From: Comamonas odontotermitis
Lineage (GTDB): Bacteria > Pseudomonadota > Gammaproteobacteria > Burkholderiales > Burkholderiaceae_C
Direction of reading: 5' to 3'
Assembly: GCF_014207855.1 (NCBI RefSeq)
Contig: NZ_JACHKZ010000008.1
Coordinates: 1 to 64,000 of the forward strand
DNA: 64,000 bases
The number at the start of each line of letters is the position of its first letter. Position 1 is the stretch's first letter. The notes below the pieces were generated by a model that saw only the letters and a program-made list of their open reading frames with translations, was not told where the DNA came from and did not search any database. Below are positions 36,148 to 45,063 of this stretch, one piece after another. The position numbers and the translations under genes were made by a program.

Positions 36148-36582
36148 TTACTTGCTGGCGCCGCCAGCGACCTGCAGGGCAATGCGCTGGACATTGGCGC
36201 GCTGCAGGGCGCCCATGGCGTCCATGACTTTCTGGTAGCTCAGGTCCTTGTCGGCTACCAGCAGTACGGCGCTGTCATCGGGCTGTTCGGTCTGCCAGGC
36301 CTTGGCGGCGTCGCCCAGCTCTTTCACCGTGAGTGCCTTGGTGGCCTTGCCGGTCTTGAGCTGGATGGTGCCGTCCTTGTCGAGCAGCACATGGGCGATG
36401 TTCTTGGTGGGCGGGCGTACGCTCTTGCCCGCCTTGGGCACATTGATGGCACCGGGCGTGAGCATGGGTGCCGTCACCATGAAGATGATGAGCAGCACCA
36501 GCATCACGTCGATGAACGGAACCATGTTGATTTCGTTCACGGTGCGGCGGTTGCGTTTTCCGCGAGAGGCTACGGCCGGCAT
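36148..36582 (-). CDS. tolR: TolR/ExbD biopolymer transport protein
   Basis: A 144-residue protein with one membrane helix containing the proton-path Asp (NEINMVPFIDVMLVLLIIFMV, about residues 17-37) and a periplasmic domain ending in QRIALQVAGG. It forms the proton-driven motor with TolQ. The gap to tolQ is 21 bases. Confidence 0.93.
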   Translation of the reverse strand: MPAVASRGKRNRRTVNEINMVPFIDVMLVLLIIFMVTAPMLTPGAINVPKAGKSVRPPTKNIAHVLLDKDGTIQLKTGKATKALTVKELGDAAKAWQTEQPDDSAVLLVADKDLSYQKVMDAMGALQRANVQRIALQVAGGASK

Positions 36583-36603
36583 GGCAGTTTCCTTTGAATC
36601 TTG

Positions 36604-37302
36604 TTAGTGCGCAGCGTGCAGCGGCTGGGCACCCAGGTTGCGCTGCAGGATGTTGGAAAACTCTTCGATGAAGGTTTCCTGCTGGCTGGCGATGCGGTCG
36701 ATGCCGCTGGAGAAGCGGTTGTAGGCAGTGACGGCCGGGATGGCGGCGAACAGGCCCATGGCGGTGGCCACCAGCGCTTCGGCAATGCCGGGGGCTACGG
36801 TGGCCAGCGTGATCTGCTCCATGTTGGCAAAGCCGGTGAAGGCGTGCATCACGCCCCACACGGTGCCGAAAAGGCCGACGTAGGGCGAGACCGAGCCGAT
36901 GGTGCCCAGCAGCGACAGACCCGATTCGATCTCGTCCATCTCGCGCTGGAAGCTGGCGCGCATGGCGCGGCGGGTGCCGTCCAGCAGGGTGTCGGGGTTG
37001 GTGATGTGGCGCTCGCGCAGCTTCTGGTATTCGCGCATGCCGCTGGCAAAAATGCGTTCCATGGGGCCGCAGGTTTTGACGTTGTGGATGGCGTTCTGGT
37101 AGAGCTCGTTCAGGCTCGATCCGGACCAGAAGTCGGTCTCGAAGGCTTCGTTCTTGCCCTTGATCGATTTGAGCATGCCCACCTTGCGCAAGATGGTGGC
37201 CCAGCAGGCGACCGAGGCGCCGACCAGGATCAGCATCACGAGTTGCACTACCCAGCTGGCGTGCAAGACCAGGCTGGCAATGGACATTTCTTGGGGGTTC
37301 AT
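36604..37302 (-). CDS. tolQ: TolQ motor protein
   Basis: A 232-residue MotA/TolQ/ExbB protein with three membrane helices: WVVQLVMLILVGASVACW near the start, then GSVSPYVGLFGTVWGVMHAF and ATVAPGIAEALVATAMGLFAAIPAVTAYN carrying the conserved Thr/Gly-rich ion path. Its ATG overlaps the stop of ybgC (ATGA), so the two are translationally coupled. Confidence 0.95.
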   Translation of the reverse strand: MNPQEMSIASLVLHASWVVQLVMLILVGASVACWATILRKVGMLKSIKGKNEAFETDFWSGSSLNELYQNAIHNVKTCGPMERIFASGMREYQKLRERHITNPDTLLDGTRRAMRASFQREMDEIESGLSLLGTIGSVSPYVGLFGTVWGVMHAFTGFANMEQITLATVAPGIAEALVATAMGLFAAIPAVTAYNRFSSGIDRIASQQETFIEEFSNILQRNLGAQPLHAAH

Positions 37303-37727
37303 GAGATGGTTTGGATCAGGGTTGTAGGAATTCTTGCGGGCCGCATGCTGGCAGCATCGACCCAGCCGATACGGATTGTGCCTTCACACAGCAGCACAGG
37401 TGTATCTGTTGGTTGCTTCGGTTTTAAGAGCACCTGCTGCAGGATGGCCATGGACGCACGGCCTGCGGATTGGAGTTGCGCAGTAACGACGAGTTCATCG
37501 TCGAGCCGCGCAGGTTGTAAATATTTGATATTTGCTTCGCTCACGACGAACATGCCGCCCACCTCGTCACGCAGGCGCTGCTGCTCGATGCCCAGTGAGC
37601 GCAGCCATTCGGTGCGGCCGCGCTCCATGAACTTGAGGTAGTTGGCATAGAACACGATGCCGCCGGCATCGGTGTCTTCCCAGTAGATCCGGATGGAGTG
37701 CGTGAAGGTCGAGGAGCTGGAGGTCAT
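37299..37727 (-). CDS. ybgC: Tol-Pal system acyl-CoA thioesterase YbgC
   Basis: A 142-residue hot-dog-fold thioesterase. IYWEDTDAGGIVFYANYLKFMERGRTEWLR carries the catalytic Asp of the 4-hydroxybenzoyl-CoA thioesterase type (Asp in EDTDAGG). It hydrolyses acyl-CoA or acyl-ACP and is tied to phospholipid metabolism at the Tol complex. Conserved place directly before tolQ. Confidence 0.92.
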   Translation of the reverse strand: MTSSSSTFTHSIRIYWEDTDAGGIVFYANYLKFMERGRTEWLRSLGIEQQRLRDEVGGMFVVSEANIKYLQPARLDDELVVTAQLQSAGRASMAILQQVLLKPKQPTDTPVLLCEGTIRIGWVDAASMRPARIPTTLIQTIS

Positions 37728-37738
37728 TGCAGAGCGCC

Positions 37739-38935
37739 TTAGGCCAGCAGCTTGTGCAGGCGGGCGATGGCTTCCTGCAGCTGTTCCATCGAGTTGGCGG
37801 TGGAAAAGCGCACAAAGCGGCCTGTGTCCACCGTGCCGAAATCGCGCCCCGGCGTGATGGCCAGGTGGGCGCGCTCCATCACGGCATAGGCAAAGTCCCA
37901 GCTGCAGTCCTTGCCGGGGCCGATGCCCAGTTTCTGCGCCGCCTGCGTGCAGTCGGCCCAGGCGTAGAACGCGCCATCGGGCGCCACGGGCACGGGCAGG
38001 CCGAGCGCTTCGAGCGCGGGAATGAAGTAGTCGCGGCGCGCCTTGAATTCGGCGCGGCGGCGTTCATACTCGGCAATGCTCTCGGGCGCAAAGCAGGCAA
38101 GGGCCGCATGCTGGCTGATGGTGCTGGCGCAGATGAAGAGGTTCTGCGCCATGCGCTCGATAGCGGGCACGAGCGCCTCGGGCACCACGGCCCAGCCCAG
38201 GCGCCAGCCGGTCATGTTGAAGTATTTGCTGAAGCTGTTGATCGAGATGATGTCTTCGCCCAGGGCGAGCGCCGTCTGGCCATAGGCTTCGTCATACGAC
38301 AGGCCCAGGTAGATTTCGTCGATGATGGTAAAACCATCCCGCGCCTTGACCACGTCGTGAATTTTGCGCAGCTCGGCGGGTGCAATGGAGCTGCCGGTGG
38401 GGTTGCTGGGCGATGCCAGCAATACGCCACGTGTCCGGTCGCCCCAGGCTGCGCTCACCTTGTCGGCGCTCAGCTGAAAACGCTCAGCAGCCGTGGTGGG
38501 CAGCAGCACGGCATTGCCTTCCGCTGCGCTCACAAAGTGGCGGTTGCAAGGGTAGCTCGGATCGGGCATCAAAATCTCGTCGCCCGCATTGATGAGCGCC
38601 AGGCACACCAGTTGCAGCGCGGCCGATGCGCCTGCGGTGATCACGATGCGGCGGGCCGGAACATCGACGCCAAACCGCTGCGCGTACCAGGCCGACAGCG
38701 CCTCGCGCAGTGGCGCAATGCCCAGCGCAGGCGTGTACTGCGTCAGGCCGCTTTCGATGGCCTGGCTGGCGGCTTTCTGCACCAGGGGTGGCGCGGTGAA
38801 ATCGGGCTCTCCGATGTTCAGAAAGATCATGGGATCAGCCGTGCCCGCCACCTTGGCCGCCAGTGCCTGGGCGGCCTTGGCCACTTCCATCACATAAAAC
38901 GGTTCAATGCGGTCGGCACGGTTGGCAATCTTCAT
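37739..38935 (-). CDS. PLP-dependent aminotransferase, class I/II
   Basis: A 398-residue fold-type I aminotransferase. ITAGASAALQLVCLALINAGDEILMPDPSYP, LLASPSNPTGSSI, TIIDEIYLGLSYDE and SFSKYFNMTGWRLGW (PLP-binding Lys in SFSKYF) are visible, and the C-terminal Arg in TGRFVRFS binds substrate carboxylate. A TTG start 15 bases upstream is possible; ATG 38935 is preferred. It resembles aspartate/alanine-type aminotransferases, but the substrate is not clear. 11 bases before ybgC on the same strand. Confidence 0.9.
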   Translation of the reverse strand: MKIANRADRIEPFYVMEVAKAAQALAAKVAGTADPMIFLNIGEPDFTAPPLVQKAASQAIESGLTQYTPALGIAPLREALSAWYAQRFGVDVPARRIVITAGASAALQLVCLALINAGDEILMPDPSYPCNRHFVSAAEGNAVLLPTTAAERFQLSADKVSAAWGDRTRGVLLASPSNPTGSSIAPAELRKIHDVVKARDGFTIIDEIYLGLSYDEAYGQTALALGEDIISINSFSKYFNMTGWRLGWAVVPEALVPAIERMAQNLFICASTISQHAALACFAPESIAEYERRRAEFKARRDYFIPALEALGLPVPVAPDGAFYAWADCTQAAQKLGIGPGKDCSWDFAYAVMERAHLAITPGRDFGTVDTGRFVRFSTANSMEQLQEAIARLHKLLA

Positions 38936-38956
38936 GGTCTCTGCAATCAAGGGTGA

Positions 38957-39011
38957 AACAGGTGCTGGCGCTTGCTGTTGATACGCAATGCGCTATCAAA
39001 AGTATAACTGC
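38957..39011. repeat. Dispersed intergenic repeat, copy 2
   Basis: GGTGCTGGCGCTTGCTG, GCGCTATCAAAAGTATAACTGC: the same core as copies near 28833, 44966, 52911 and 59610, in the promoter side of the aminotransferase gene. Confidence 0.5.
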
Positions 39012-39094
39012 ACGGCGAATAAGCGCAAAAGACAGAACCGATGCCGGCAGCCAGTGCGGGCATCGGTCGTCAGGGGATCAGGTTGTTTGCACGC

Positions 39095-39631
39095 TCAGGC
39101 CGCGGTGTTTCGGTCGGCAGCCACTTCTGCGGCGCGCAGGGTGGGCGCCAGGGCATTGAGCACGGCGTTGACATACTTGTAGCCGTCGGTGCCGCCAAAT
39201 TCCTTGGCCAGCTCGATGCTTTCGTTGATGACCACGCGCCAGGGCACATCCAGGCAGTGCTGGAACTCGTACACACCGATCCACATGCAGGCATGCTCGA
39301 TGGGCGAGATCTCGGCCATCGGGCGGTCGAGATGGGGCACGATCTGGGTGTTGAGGGCCTCGGCGTTCTCGATGCAGCCGTGCAGCAGGGCGTCATAGTG
39401 CGCTGCGTCGGCCTTGTGAAAGCCTGCGAGGTCGCGCGTGAAGCTGTCGATGCTGCTGGCGCTGTTGCCGCTGACCAGGTGCTGGTAGAGCGCCTGCAGT
39501 GCAAATTCACGCGAGCGGCTGCGGGTGGATTTGGAGGCGGCCTTGCGCGCGCCGGTCGAGGTCAGGCCCTTGCGGGATTGGCGCGGCGGGCGCTTGCCGG
39601 CGGGGGATTCGCTCTGGTCGTGGTCGTTCAT
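39095..39631 (-). CDS. nusB: Transcription antitermination factor NusB
   Basis: A 178-residue all-helical NusB with a basic N-terminal extension of about 40 residues before [45 protein letters not shown] near the C-terminus is the strongest family signature. It works with NusE in antitermination on rRNA operons. It overlaps the ribH stop by four bases, the ribH-nusB coupling being widespread in proteobacteria. Confidence 0.95.
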   Translation of the reverse strand: MNDHDQSESPAGKRPPRQSRKGLTSTGARKAASKSTRSRSREFALQALYQHLVSGNSASSIDSFTRDLAGFHKADAAHYDALLHGCIENAEALNTQIVPHLDRPMAEISPIEHACMWIGVYEFQHCLDVPWRVVINESIELAKEFGGTDGYKYVNAVLNALAPTLRAAEVAADRNTAA

Positions 39632-40089
39632 AGTGTTTCCAGCAGGTTGGCCATTTCGACGGCGACGATGGCGGCATCGCGCCCTTTTTCCGTCTGGCGT
39701 GCGATGGCCTGTTCTTCGTTTTCGGTGGTGATGATGGCGTTGGCGATCGGAATCTGGAAATCCAGCGCAACGCGCGTGACGCCTGCTCCCGATTCGTTGG
39801 CTACCAGCTCAAAGTGGTAGGTTTCGCCGCGAATGATGCAGCCCAGGGCGATCAGGGCGTCGAAATCTTCCGATTCGGCCATGGCCTGCAGGGCGACAGG
39901 CACTTCGAGCGCGCCGGGCACGAGGACGTGGCGGATGTTGTCTGCCTGCACGCCCATGGCTGCCAGCTCCTGGAGGCAGGCATCGGCCAGGCTGGTGGTG
40001 ATGCTTTCATTGAAACGCGCCTGCACGATGCCGATGGACAGCTTGCTGCCGTCGAGGTTGATGGCCTTGCCTTTTTCTGCTCCAAACAT
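39628..40089 (-). CDS. ribH: 6,7-dimethyl-8-ribityllumazine synthase
   Basis: A 153-residue lumazine synthase, the second-last step of riboflavin synthesis. [28 protein letters not shown] binds substrate, [15 protein letters not shown] and [22 protein letters not shown] complete the active site (catalytic His in YHFE). It is 3 bases downstream of the ribB-type gene. Confidence 0.95.
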   Translation of the reverse strand: MFGAEKGKAINLDGSKLSIGIVQARFNESITTSLADACLQELAAMGVQADNIRHVLVPGALEVPVALQAMAESEDFDALIALGCIIRGETYHFELVANESGAGVTRVALDFQIPIANAIITTENEEQAIARQTEKGRDAAIVAVEMANLLETL

Positions 40090-40092
40090 GGC

Positions 40093-41214
40093 TTATTCCT
40101 TGCTGATGTATCCGGTGATTTCGAGTCCGTAGCCTGCCATGCTGGGCAGGCGGCGGGGGGCGCCCATCAGGCGCATTTTCTGTACGCCGCAGTCGCGCAG
40201 GATCTGCGCGCCGATGCCGTAGGTGCGCAGGTCCATGCGGCCACGCTCGGGCGCCTGGGCGGCGCGGGCTTTGCCGTCGAACTGCTGCACCAGCTGGCTG
40301 GCGCTTTCATTGCAGTTGAGCAGCACGGCCACGCCGCTGTCCTGCCCGCCCAGGTAGGCGAGGCTGGCGTCCAGCGTCCAGCTGTGCATGGAGCGGTTGG
40401 TTTCCAGCAGATCCATCACCGACAGGGGCTCATGCACGCGCACGGGCACGTCGGCATCGGCCTTCACTTCGCCCTTGACGAGGGCGATATGCACGGCATG
40501 GCTGGCGCGGTCTTCGTAGAGGTGGGCGATGAATTCGCCATGCGCGGTCTGCAGGCTGCGGCTGCTGATGCGCTCGACCAGGCTTTCGTTGCGGCTGCGG
40601 TATTCGATCAGGTCAGCAATGGTGCCGATCTTGATGCCGTGTTCGGCGCAGAACAGCTGCAGATCGGGCAGGCGGGCCATGGTGCCGTCGTCCTTCATCA
40701 CCTCGCAGATGACAGCAGAAGGCGAGCAGCCAGCCATGCGGGCCAGATCGCAGCCCGCTTCGGTATGGCCTGCACGCATGAGCACGCCGCCATCGACGGC
40801 CTGCAGCGGAAAGATGTGGCCGGGCTGCACCAGATCGCTGGCCTTGGCATGGGGCGCTACGGCGGCCTGCACGGTGCGGGCGCGGTCTGCGGCCGAGATG
40901 CCGGTGGTGACGCCCTCGGCAGCTTCGATGGAGACGGTAAAGGCGGTGGAGAGCGGGGCGCCGTTGCGCGCCGTCATCTGGCGCAGCTCCAGGCGCTCGC
41001 AGCGCTCGCGGGTCAGGGTCAGGCAGATCAGGCCTCGGCCCCACTTGGCCATGAAGTTGATGGCCTCGGGCGTGACATGGTCCGAAGCCAGCACCAGATC
41101 GCCTTCGTTCTCGCGGTCTTCTTCATCGACCAGGATGACCATGCGCCCAGCGCGCATTTCGGCAACGATTTCCTCCACCGGAGAGATCGGTGCAGGGGAC
41201 AAGGGGCTGCTCAT
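40093..41214 (-). CDS. 3,4-dihydroxy-2-butanone-4-phosphate synthase with degenerate GTP cyclohydrolase II-like domain
   Basis: A 373-residue two-domain protein. The DHBP synthase half (about residues 1-205) is intact: [31 protein letters not shown] and [14 protein letters not shown]. The second half has the GCHII outline ([22 protein letters not shown]) but where active enzymes have HSECLTGD and the Cys-x-Cys zinc ligands it has [15 protein letters not shown] and no such Cys. It therefore likely makes DHBP only, like the RibBX-type proteins described in other proteobacteria. GTP cyclohydrolase II would then be encoded elsewhere. Confidence 0.88.
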   Translation of the reverse strand: MSSPLSPAPISPVEEIVAEMRAGRMVILVDEEDRENEGDLVLASDHVTPEAINFMAKWGRGLICLTLTRERCERLELRQMTARNGAPLSTAFTVSIEAAEGVTTGISAADRARTVQAAVAPHAKASDLVQPGHIFPLQAVDGGVLMRAGHTEAGCDLARMAGCSPSAVICEVMKDDGTMARLPDLQLFCAEHGIKIGTIADLIEYRSRNESLVERISSRSLQTAHGEFIAHLYEDRASHAVHIALVKGEVKADADVPVRVHEPLSVMDLLETNRSMHSWTLDASLAYLGGQDSGVAVLLNCNESASQLVQQFDGKARAAQAPERGRMDLRTYGIGAQILRDCGVQKMRLMGAPRRLPSMAGYGLEITGYISKE

Positions 41215-41402
41215 GGATTGCCTTTAAAGAACATAGGTGGCGGGTTGCCGTTACGTTGCCTGGCAGGCGCTGGTGGCACCGGGCAGGCAGTACAAACCCC
41301 AATTTTAGACCAGGCACATGGCGCTCGCGGGGGGAGGCGTCCATATTTGAGAGCGAGAGAGGGCTACGCACTGCGCAGGGCCCGCCTGCTCGGCGTGGAT
41401 GA

Positions 41403-41693
41403 TCAATATTCGCCGCGCAGCAGTACCACATTGCCATCGGGGTAGGCGACGCAAGGCAGGATGCAGCCTGCCTCCTTGTCTTCGGGGCTCAGGCCCGGCC
41501 ATTCAATTTCGTAGTGCACGCTGCCTGATTTGAGGCGGCCCACGCAGGTGCGGCAGGTGCCGTTGCGGCAGCTGCTGGGCCAGTCGACGCCGCCTTCTTC
41601 CAGCGATTGCAGCAGCGGCGTGTCGGCCCAGGCGTCCACCTGGATGTCTTCGTTATCGATTTGGGCGTTGTAAAGCTCGGGAGTGATCGGCAT
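41403..41693 (-). CDS. 2Fe-2S plant-type ferredoxin
   Basis: A 96-residue ferredoxin with cluster ligands in SSCRNGTCRTCVG (Cys-x4-Cys-x2-Cys) and the distal Cys in GCILPCVAY. It carries electrons for an oxygenase or reductase that is not encoded nearby. Possible partners are unknown. Confidence 0.9.
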   Translation of the reverse strand: MPITPELYNAQIDNEDIQVDAWADTPLLQSLEEGGVDWPSSCRNGTCRTCVGRLKSGSVHYEIEWPGLSPEDKEAGCILPCVAYPDGNVVLLRGEY

Positions 41694-42117
41694 GGGGAAT
41701 CAATGCACGGGCGGTAGCCGGGTGCTGGTAACAAATCAAATGAAAAAAGCATAGCGCTTTGCGCTTGCCTGGTATAAGCAAATGGCCAAAACGATAGTTG
41801 GGCCATGTTTTGCTGAAATTGCGGGCAATGTAACACGTGTGTAATAAAAACATGGGCTTAGCGGTTGAAATGGCCGGGATCAGGCACTTATCCACATGGT
41901 TGTTCAGTAAATTTCGGGATAACCCTAGGGATCCTCTGCAAAATTCCCTGCCGTGGTCTGCAGAGGAGCCTTGGGGGCGGATCCTGTCGCCCAAGCGGCG
42001 CAAAGGGTGTTCCAGCTGGCTTACAGTGCCTCTGCATCACGGCTTTCGCGCATGGGCGGAAGCGGTCAAACAATACAGGGGTGCCTGGGCGCGCCCCACA
42101 GCCAAAAAGGTGCAGCT
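41694..42117. other. 424-base gap between ferredoxin and SDR genes
   Basis: No gene is supported. It holds a DnaA-box-like TTATCCACA (41888-41896), a single site and so not an origin, and an inverted repeat CCTCTGCA (41933-41940) / TGCAGAGG (41959-41966) with an 18-base loop. Promoters for both flanking genes should lie here. Confidence 0.5.
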
Positions 42118-43035
42118 ATGGGATTGGATTTCAGCGAACGGGTGGCGATTGTGACGGGTGCGGGCGGAGGATTGGGCCGCGAGCACGCACTGGCCCTGGC
42201 GCGGCGCGGCGCCAAGGTGGTGGTCAATGATCCCGGTGGCTCGGTCGATGGCCGCGGCAACTCGTCGGCCGCCGAAAAAGTGGTGCAGGAGATTGAGGCG
42301 GCAGGTGGCATTGCCATGGCCAACCATGCATCGGTCACGGACTTTGCAGCCGTCGAAGCCATGGTGGCCCAGGTGATGGAGCGCTGGGGCCAGATCGACG
42401 TGCTGGTGAACAACGCCGGCATCCTGCGCGACAGGAGCTTTGCCAAGATGGAGCTGGACGATTTCCGCCAGGTGCTCGATGTGCATCTGATGGGCAGCGT
42501 GCACTGCTGCAAGGCGGTATGGCCGCACATGCAGGCGGCCGGGTATGGGCGCATCGTGCTCACCACCTCGTCATCGGGCCTGTTTGGCAACTTTGGGCAA
42601 AGCAATTACGGCGCGGCCAAGATGGCCCTGGTCGGTCTGATGCAGACTCTGGCGCTCGAAGGTGCCAAGTACCACATCCATGTCAATGCACTGGCGCCCA
42701 CGGCGGCCACCCGCATGACCGAGGGCCTGATGGCGCCCGAGGTGCTGCGCGCCTTGCGCCCTGAGCTGGTGTGCCCCGCCATGCTGGTGCTGGCGCACGA
42801 AAGCGCGCCTACCCGCACCATCCTGTGCGCAGGTGCCGGTAGTTTCGAGGCCTCGCACATCACCATGACGCGCGGTATTCACATCAGCACCGACTGCGTG
42901 CCGCTGACGGAGATGGATACGCGCCTGGCTGAGCAATTGCCCCAGCTGCTCGACCGCCAAGGCGACTCCGTGCCCGACAACGGCTTTGTGCAGGCCGACA
43001 TGGAAATGCGCAAGGCCCTGCAAAAGCTGCACTGA
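42118..43035 (+). CDS. Short-chain dehydrogenase/reductase (FabG-like)
   Basis: A 305-residue SDR. The cofactor motif TGAGGGLGREHALALARRGAKVVVND (about residues 14-39; shown as the TGAGGGLG pattern plus its following helix), NNAGILRDRSF, and the catalytic Ser-Tyr-Lys set (SSSG and SNYGAAKMA) are present. It resembles the dehydrogenase domain of peroxisomal multifunctional enzyme 2 (17-beta-HSD4) and bacterial 3-hydroxyacyl-CoA/hydroxysteroid relatives, and has a C-terminal tail of about 60 residues. Function is probably 3-hydroxyacyl-CoA or similar oxidation. Confidence 0.85.
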   Translation: MGLDFSERVAIVTGAGGGLGREHALALARRGAKVVVNDPGGSVDGRGNSSAAEKVVQEIEAAGGIAMANHASVTDFAAVEAMVAQVMERWGQIDVLVNNAGILRDRSFAKMELDDFRQVLDVHLMGSVHCCKAVWPHMQAAGYGRIVLTTSSSGLFGNFGQSNYGAAKMALVGLMQTLALEGAKYHIHVNALAPTAATRMTEGLMAPEVLRALRPELVCPAMLVLAHESAPTRTILCAGAGSFEASHITMTRGIHISTDCVPLTEMDTRLAEQLPQLLDRQGDSVPDNGFVQADMEMRKALQKLH

Positions 43036-43126
43036 GCAGTTTTCTTCACTGGCCTGCAGGTGGTGCTGCGTAAACAATAGCATGTGGTGCATGTCAGTAT
43101 TCGGTTTCAATGGATTTTTTTTTTGT

Positions 43127-43163
43127 AGAGCAGGCTCAGTAGGCGCTGTCTGCTCTCTTTTTT
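43127..43163 (+). terminator. Probable terminator after the SDR gene
   Basis: AGAGCAG (43127-43133) pairs with CTGCTCT (43150-43156), followed by CTTTTTTG. The 16-base loop makes it weaker than the other terminators here. Confidence 0.55.
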
Positions 43164-43320
43164 GATAAAAAAGGCGGCGGGCTGAGGCCGTCTACACTGC
43201 CCGCTGCAGTTGCGTTGTGCGGGGCTGGCAAAATCCCGGGGCGGGCGCGGGCTGACTGCGCATGGCGCAACCAAGGCGGGCACAACCTGATAATGTGCTG
43301 CCTCAGCTTTGCACACAACA

Positions 43321-44856
43321 ATGCAGATGAACCATATCCAACAACGAATCGACGCGGTCGGCCGCGAGCGCCTGCTGCACATCGGCAGAGGCATTGAAAA
43401 AGAAGGCCTGCGCGTGACCGAGGACGGTGCGCTGGCCATGACGCCGCACCCCGCCGCATTGGGGTCGGCCTTGACGCACCCCAGCATCACGACCGACTTC
43501 AGCGAATCGCAGATCGAGATCATCACCGGCGTGCACCAAAGCGTGCAGGGGTGCCTGGACGACCTCTCGCAGGTGCACCAGTATGTGTACCAGGTGCTGC
43601 AGGCCAATGACGAGCGCCTGTGGATTTCGAGCATGCCTTGCTCGCTGCCGCCGGACGAAACCATTCCACTGGGCAGCTACGGCTCGTCCAACATCGGCCG
43701 CAGCAAAAGCGTGTACCGCATGGGGCTGGGCCACCGCTATGGTCGCCGCATGCAGACCATCTCGGGCATCCACTACAACTGGTCCATGCCCGGCATCAGC
43801 AGCGAAGAGTACTTTGCGCTGATCCGCAACTTCCGCCGCCAGGCCTTTGTGCTGCTGTACCTGTTTGGCGCTTCGCCAGTGCTCTGTCCGTGCTTTGTGG
43901 AAGGCCGCCAGCACCAACTGCAGCCCCTGGGCGACGGCAGCGGTGCGCTCTACCTGCCACACGCCACATCGCTGCGCATGGGGCGCCTGGGCTACCAGAG
44001 CGATGCGCAGGCGTCCATCAGCGTCAGCTACAACCACCTCAAGGGCTACGCCGATTCGCTGTATGGAGCGCTCACCCAGCCATATCCGGCCTACGAGAAG
44101 ATCGGCATTCAGAACCTGGGCGGCGAATACAACCAGCTGGGCACCAGCCTGCTGCAGATCGAAAACGAGTTCTACGGCACCATCCGCCCCAAGCGCACCG
44201 TGCAGCGCGGCGAGCGCCCCCTGCATGCCCTGCGGGAGCGCGGGGTCGAATATGTCGAAGTGCGCTTGATGGACATCAATCCATTTGAGAGCATGGGCAT
44301 CTCGGCGCAGACCATGCGCCTGCTGGACGTCTTCCTGCTGCACTGCCTGCTGTCAGACAGCCCGCCCGATTCGCCTGCCGAAATCGCCGAGATGAAGCAC
44401 AACCAGCACCTGACTGCCGAGCGCGGCCGCGAGAGCGGCCTGCATCTGCAGCGCAACGGCCAGCCCGTGGTGCTGACCGAGTGGGCTGCAGAGGTGCTGC
44501 AGGCCTGCGCGCCCATTGCGGCGGCGCTGGATGCTGCCCACGGCGTGCAGGATTATTCGCAGGCGCTTGCTGCTGCGCACCAGTTGCTGGCGAATCCCGA
44601 GCAGACGCCTTCGGCCCAGGTGCTGGCAGCGGTGGCCGGACAGTTCCAGGGCCAGTTCAAGGCCTTTGGCGCCGCACAATCGCAAGCCGCCCGTGCCGCC
44701 ACGCTGGCCCAGCCCTGGAGCGAGGCACTGACCGCCCGCTACCAGGCTCTGGCCGCTGATTCCGTGGGCGCCCAGAAATCGCTGGAAGCGGCCGACACCG
44801 TGCCGTTTGAAGAATGGCGCCAGTGCTATATGTCGCCCGAGCACCTGGTTGTCTGA
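43321..44856 (+). CDS. gshA: Glutamate-cysteine ligase
   Basis: A 511-residue proteobacterial (E. coli-type) GshA that makes gamma-glutamylcysteine, the first step of glutathione synthesis. GIEKEGLRVTEDGALAMTPHP starts the fold, TDFSESQIEIITG binds metal and glutamate, and GSYGSSNIGRSKSVYRMGLGHRYGRRMQTISGIHYN (split in two halves in the family signature) follows. Start chosen at the first of two nearby ATGs (43321, 43327). A terminator follows its stop. Confidence 0.93.
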   Translation: MQMNHIQQRIDAVGRERLLHIGRGIEKEGLRVTEDGALAMTPHPAALGSALTHPSITTDFSESQIEIITGVHQSVQGCLDDLSQVHQYVYQVLQANDERLWISSMPCSLPPDETIPLGSYGSSNIGRSKSVYRMGLGHRYGRRMQTISGIHYNWSMPGISSEEYFALIRNFRRQAFVLLYLFGASPVLCPCFVEGRQHQLQPLGDGSGALYLPHATSLRMGRLGYQSDAQASISVSYNHLKGYADSLYGALTQPYPAYEKIGIQNLGGEYNQLGTSLLQIENEFYGTIRPKRTVQRGERPLHALRERGVEYVEVRLMDINPFESMGISAQTMRLLDVFLLHCLLSDSPPDSPAEIAEMKHNQHLTAERGRESGLHLQRNGQPVVLTEWAAEVLQACAPIAAALDAAHGVQDYSQALAAAHQLLANPEQTPSAQVLAAVAGQFQGQFKAFGAAQSQAARAATLAQPWSEALTARYQALAADSVGAQKSLEAADTVPFEEWRQCYMSPEHLVV

Positions 44857-44892
44857 GCGTCTGAGACGGACTGCCGACCATGAAGCCCTGCC

Positions 44893-44917
44893 AAGCCCGC
44901 CTGCGCGGGCTTTTTTG
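44893..44917 (+). terminator. Intrinsic terminator after gshA
   Basis: AAGCCCGC-CTGC-GCGGGCTTTTTT, an 8-bp GC-rich stem with a T tail. Confidence 0.9.
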
Positions 44918-44965
44918 TTGTTGCCAGGCTGCAAGGCGTGCGGGTCGATTGCAAGAAGTTGCAAG

Positions 44966-45018
44966 TTGCAGCCGCTTCTCTTTTGATAGCTGATGGCGCC
45001 CGTCATCGCGGCGCTATC
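44966..45018. repeat. Dispersed intergenic repeat, copy 3
   Basis: CTTTTGATAGCTGATGGCGC and a mirrored GCGCTATCATTTG arm around a GC-rich loop, upstream of the FUSC gene. Confidence 0.5.
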
Positions 45019-45063
45019 ATTTGTCTGACAACAAAAACTCCATCCATCCCGTATCGTTCAGCC

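Noticed and set aside
35238-36597. Plus-strand frames over tolA and tolR
   Set aside because: They are antisense to the Lys/Glu/Ala coiled coil, giving Ser/Phe/Leu-rich artefacts.
41215-41402. FMN riboswitch before the ribB-type gene
   Set aside because: None of the conserved FMN-aptamer blocks could be found in the leader.
41888-41896. DnaA-box-like TTATCCACA as part of a replication origin
   Set aside because: Only one site is present, no AT-rich unwinding region or dnaA/dnaN/parAB genes are near.
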